7,276 bases of DNA from Clostridia bacterium (GTDB lineage Bacteria > Bacillota > Clostridia > Oscillospirales > QAMX01). Under the pieces are notes generated by a model. That model did not search any database, was not told the DNA's origin, and worked only from the letters and a program-made list of their open reading frames with translations. A program made the translations under genes and the position numbers. Shown one piece after another: positions 5,296 through 7,276 of the stretch. The stretch is from NCBI GenBank assembly GCA_017547975.1, contig JAFYNU010000401.1, positions 1-7,276 on the forward strand, in the 5' to 3' direction. Position 1 is the first letter of the stretch, and every line of letters starts with the position of its first letter.

Positions 5296-7276
5296 TCAGA
5301 TGAGGAAGGCGGTGCCGTAGGCAGGAAGGGTAAGAACAGTAAGCTTTTCGCCGCATTCCAGGCATTCCATTTCTCTGGGGAGGGGAATATAGACCTCGTT
5401 TGTGTTGAAGTTCTGGAAGATATGGCAGAGGGAACTATCCTCCAACGTACGGTTGGAGAGGAAGACCCCTTCGGGAAGTACGACGTCCAGCGTTTTCAGG
5501 GAAAGATCCTCGATGATATTTTTGTACAAGTCATCGTAGAAGGCCTGTTCGAAACAGGCGGCAATGTAGTAGACCTTGCCCTTACCGAAGCTGTTCACTG
5601 CCAGGGCGGGGAGACCGGCAACAAAATCGCTGTCATAGCTTGCCAGCTGGGTGGCACCATTCAGGTGAGCTACTTCGGTGTAATCCTCAATGGTGTAACG
5701 GGACTTCATGCCACGGGTAGTTTCGCAGGGAAGAATGGTGGCACTGTTGGTATCCTGGGGATACAGGGTGTCAATTTCTTCCACGTCTACCCCCATCACC
5801 TGGTTCATGCCGTCTCCGGGGAATCCGCCCAGGAAGCAAAGGTCGGTTTCGCCTACCACGCCGCTCCAGTAGGTGGTGACCAGCGTGCCGCCGTTTTCCA
5901 CAAAGGCACGAAGCTTTTCGGCAACTCCGGCCCGGTACATGTAGAGCATGGGGGCGGCAATGAGCTTGTAGGGAGTGAAATCGGATTCTTCATCGATCAC
6001 GTCCACGTTGACACCTTCCCGGAAAAGAGGACCATAATGATGGAGAGCTTCTTTCATGTAACCCTTGTCCTTCTGAATCAGTCCCTGCAGATCGTCCAAA
6101 GCCCAACGGTTTTCGGTATCCCAAATGACCGCGGCTTTGGATTCGAAGGGGGAACCCACCAGCCTGGAAAGACCCTTCATGCGCTTGCCAAGAGCGGCAA
6201 CGTCCTTGAATTCCCGGGTTTGATTGGAACCAATGTGGCCAACCACCGCACCGTGGAATTTCTCGCTACCGCCACGGCCCTTGCGCCATTGGAAATATTG
6301 GATACTGTCACTGCCTCGAGCCACTGCCTGCAGGGAGGAAAGCTCGTGCATACCGGGACGTTTCATTTTTGCGTATTCCTTCCAGTTGACGGCGGTGGTA
6401 ACCGATTCCATCAACATGAAGGGTTGGGAGGGTTTGATGCTTCGCATCAGGTCGTGGGCCATGGCGATGGAACAAGCCAGATCCTGATCGTCGCCTTCAT
6501 GCCATGCGGGGTAGTTGTCCCAGGAGATGACGTCGCAGACGTTCTTGAATTTGAAATAGTTCAATCCAGGGTAGAAGCCCATCAGATTGGCGGTTACCGG
6601 CAGGGAAGGATTGGCTTCTTTCAGGGGCTTGATCTCTGCTTCCATGAAATCCACCGTCATGTCGGTGGTAAACCGCTTCCAATCCAGATTCATTCCGTGC
6701 AGGCTGTGTTCGCCGTTGTCCATGGGAGGATTGATCTGATCCCAGGAGGTAAAGTTCTTGCTCCAGAAATAGCTCCACCAGGCGTGATTGAGATTTTCCA
6801 GAGTGCCGTATTTTTTCTTCAGCCAATTGCGGAAGTTCTCTTTGCACAGGTCGCAGTAGCAGGCACCGCCGTATTCATTGGAAACGTGCCACAAAATCAC
6901 AGCGGGGTGGTGGGAATAGCGAGTGGCCAGGGCGGTGTTCATTTGGCGAACCTTTTCCCGGTAGATGGGGGAGCTATAGCAATGATTGTGCCGGGCGGAA
7001 AAGAGAATGCGTCGATTGTCCGAATTGACTCGCAAAACTTCGGGATATTTTTCGGCCATCCAGGCGGGACGGGCCGCCGAGGGGGTGGCCAGGATGGTAT
7101 AGACTCCGTGGGCATAGAGCCGGTCAATGACCTGATCCAGCCATTCAAAGTTGTATTTTCCCTCTTCGGGTTCCAGGGTAGCCCAGGCAAAAATGCCGAT
7201 GGACATGGCATTGCAGCCGGCTTCCTTCATCAGCTCCGCATCCCGTTCCAGAATTTCAGGATAGAGAAGCCATTGA
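5296..7276 (-). CDS. Beta-galactosidase, glycoside hydrolase family 42 (5' end beyond window)
   Basis: A retaining beta-galactosidase of family GH42, hydrolysing terminal beta-galactosides of oligosaccharides. The frame is open to the window edge: QWLLYPEILERDAEL precedes the methionine at 7230, matching the family's EQW...DIxLMKEAG opening. So 7230 is internal, and only about 10-25 residues are missing from the 659 visible. Numbering from Met7230: acid/base Glu119 in WHVSNEYGG, nucleophile Glu275 in FMLMESVTTAVNW, zinc-type cysteines Cys84, Cys124, Cys126 and Cys129 (NHCYSSP and CYCDLC). The TIM barrel is followed by the GATase-like trimerisation domain (from about AAVIWDTENRWALDD) and a small C-terminal beta domain ending LPAYGTAFLI. 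All catalytic and metal residues are present, so it should be active. It converges on the ThuA gene and shares its terminator. Whether there is a signal peptide cannot be seen; most GH42 enzymes are intracellular and trimeric. Confidence 0.94.
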   Translation of the reverse strand, partial: QWLLYPEILERDAELMKEAGCNAMSIGIFAWATLEPEEGKYNFEWLDQVIDRLYAHGVYTILATPSAARPAWMAEKYPEVLRVNSDNRRILFSARHNHCYSSPIYREKVRQMNTALATRYSHHPAVILWHVSNEYGGACYCDLCKENFRNWLKKKYGTLENLNHAWWSYFWSKNFTSWDQINPPMDNGEHSLHGMNLDWKRFTTDMTVDFMEAEIKPLKEANPSLPVTANLMGFYPGLNYFKFKNVCDVISWDNYPAWHEGDDQDLACSIAMAHDLMRSIKPSQPFMLMESVTTAVNWKEYAKMKRPGMHELSSLQAVARGSDSIQYFQWRKGRGGSEKFHGAVVGHIGSNQTREFKDVAALGKRMKGLSRLVGSPFESKAAVIWDTENRWALDDLQGLIQKDKGYMKEALHHYGPLFREGVNVDVIDEESDFTPYKLIAAPMLYMYRAGVAEKLRAFVENGGTLVTTYWSGVVGETDLCFLGGFPGDGMNQVMGVDVEEIDTLYPQDTNSATILPCETTRGMKSRYTIEDYTEVAHLNGATQLASYDSDFVAGLPALAVNSFGKGKVYYIAACFEQAFYDDLYKNIIEDLSLKTLDVVLPEGVFLSNRTLEDSSLCHIFQNFNTNEVYIPLPREMECLECGEKLTVLTLPAYGTAFLI

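Noticed and set aside
4478..5365. Minus-strand open frame of 295 codons covering thuA, the terminator and parS.
   Set aside because: It reads through the terminator and parS (giving the telltale NVSRETF peptide of a translated parS) and overlaps the end of the GH42 gene in another frame.

Overview
The window reads as origin-region or near-origin chromosome of an endospore-forming Firmicute, most likely class Clostridia (an Oscillospirales-type gut anaerobe would fit). The pointers are a YpeB-type spore germination gene, AAAGGAG-type ribosome binding sites, a dedicated glutaminyl-tRNA synthetase (patchily distributed in Firmicutes) and two exact copies of the ParB-binding site parS. The genus is not resolved from sequence alone.

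Layout: positions 1-1021 on the minus strand hold the first 340 codons of ypeB, whose 3' end lies off the left edge. The divergent gap 1022-1175 carries the ypeB ribosome binding site, a perfect 22-bp palindrome containing parS (1043-1064), a tentative forespore-type promoter for ypeB and a good SigA-type promoter for the rightward operon. That operon runs gltX (1176-2831), glnS (2838-4493), ThuA-domain gene (4511-5233), with gaps of 6 and 17 bases and a good Shine-Dalgarno for each gene. It ends at a strong intrinsic terminator (5248-5286) whose stem is built around a second parS. A GH42 beta-galactosidase (5296-7276, minus strand) converges on this terminator and runs off the right edge, missing only its extreme N-terminus.

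How it works together: GltX and GlnS charge tRNAGlu and tRNAGln with their own amino acids, so this cell has a direct route to Gln-tRNAGln. The ThuA-like protein and the GH42 enzyme point to carbohydrate handling. YpeB stabilises a cortex-lytic enzyme in spores. The most notable structure is not a gene: the whole gltX-glnS-thuA unit is bracketed by two parS sites about 4.2 kb apart, one beside its promoter and one serving as the stem of its terminator. This suggests chromosome-segregation sites placed precisely at transcription-unit boundaries.

No tRNA, rRNA, CRISPR array, insertion sequence or prophage gene was seen. Apart from the two parS-bearing gaps there is no non-coding stretch of note.
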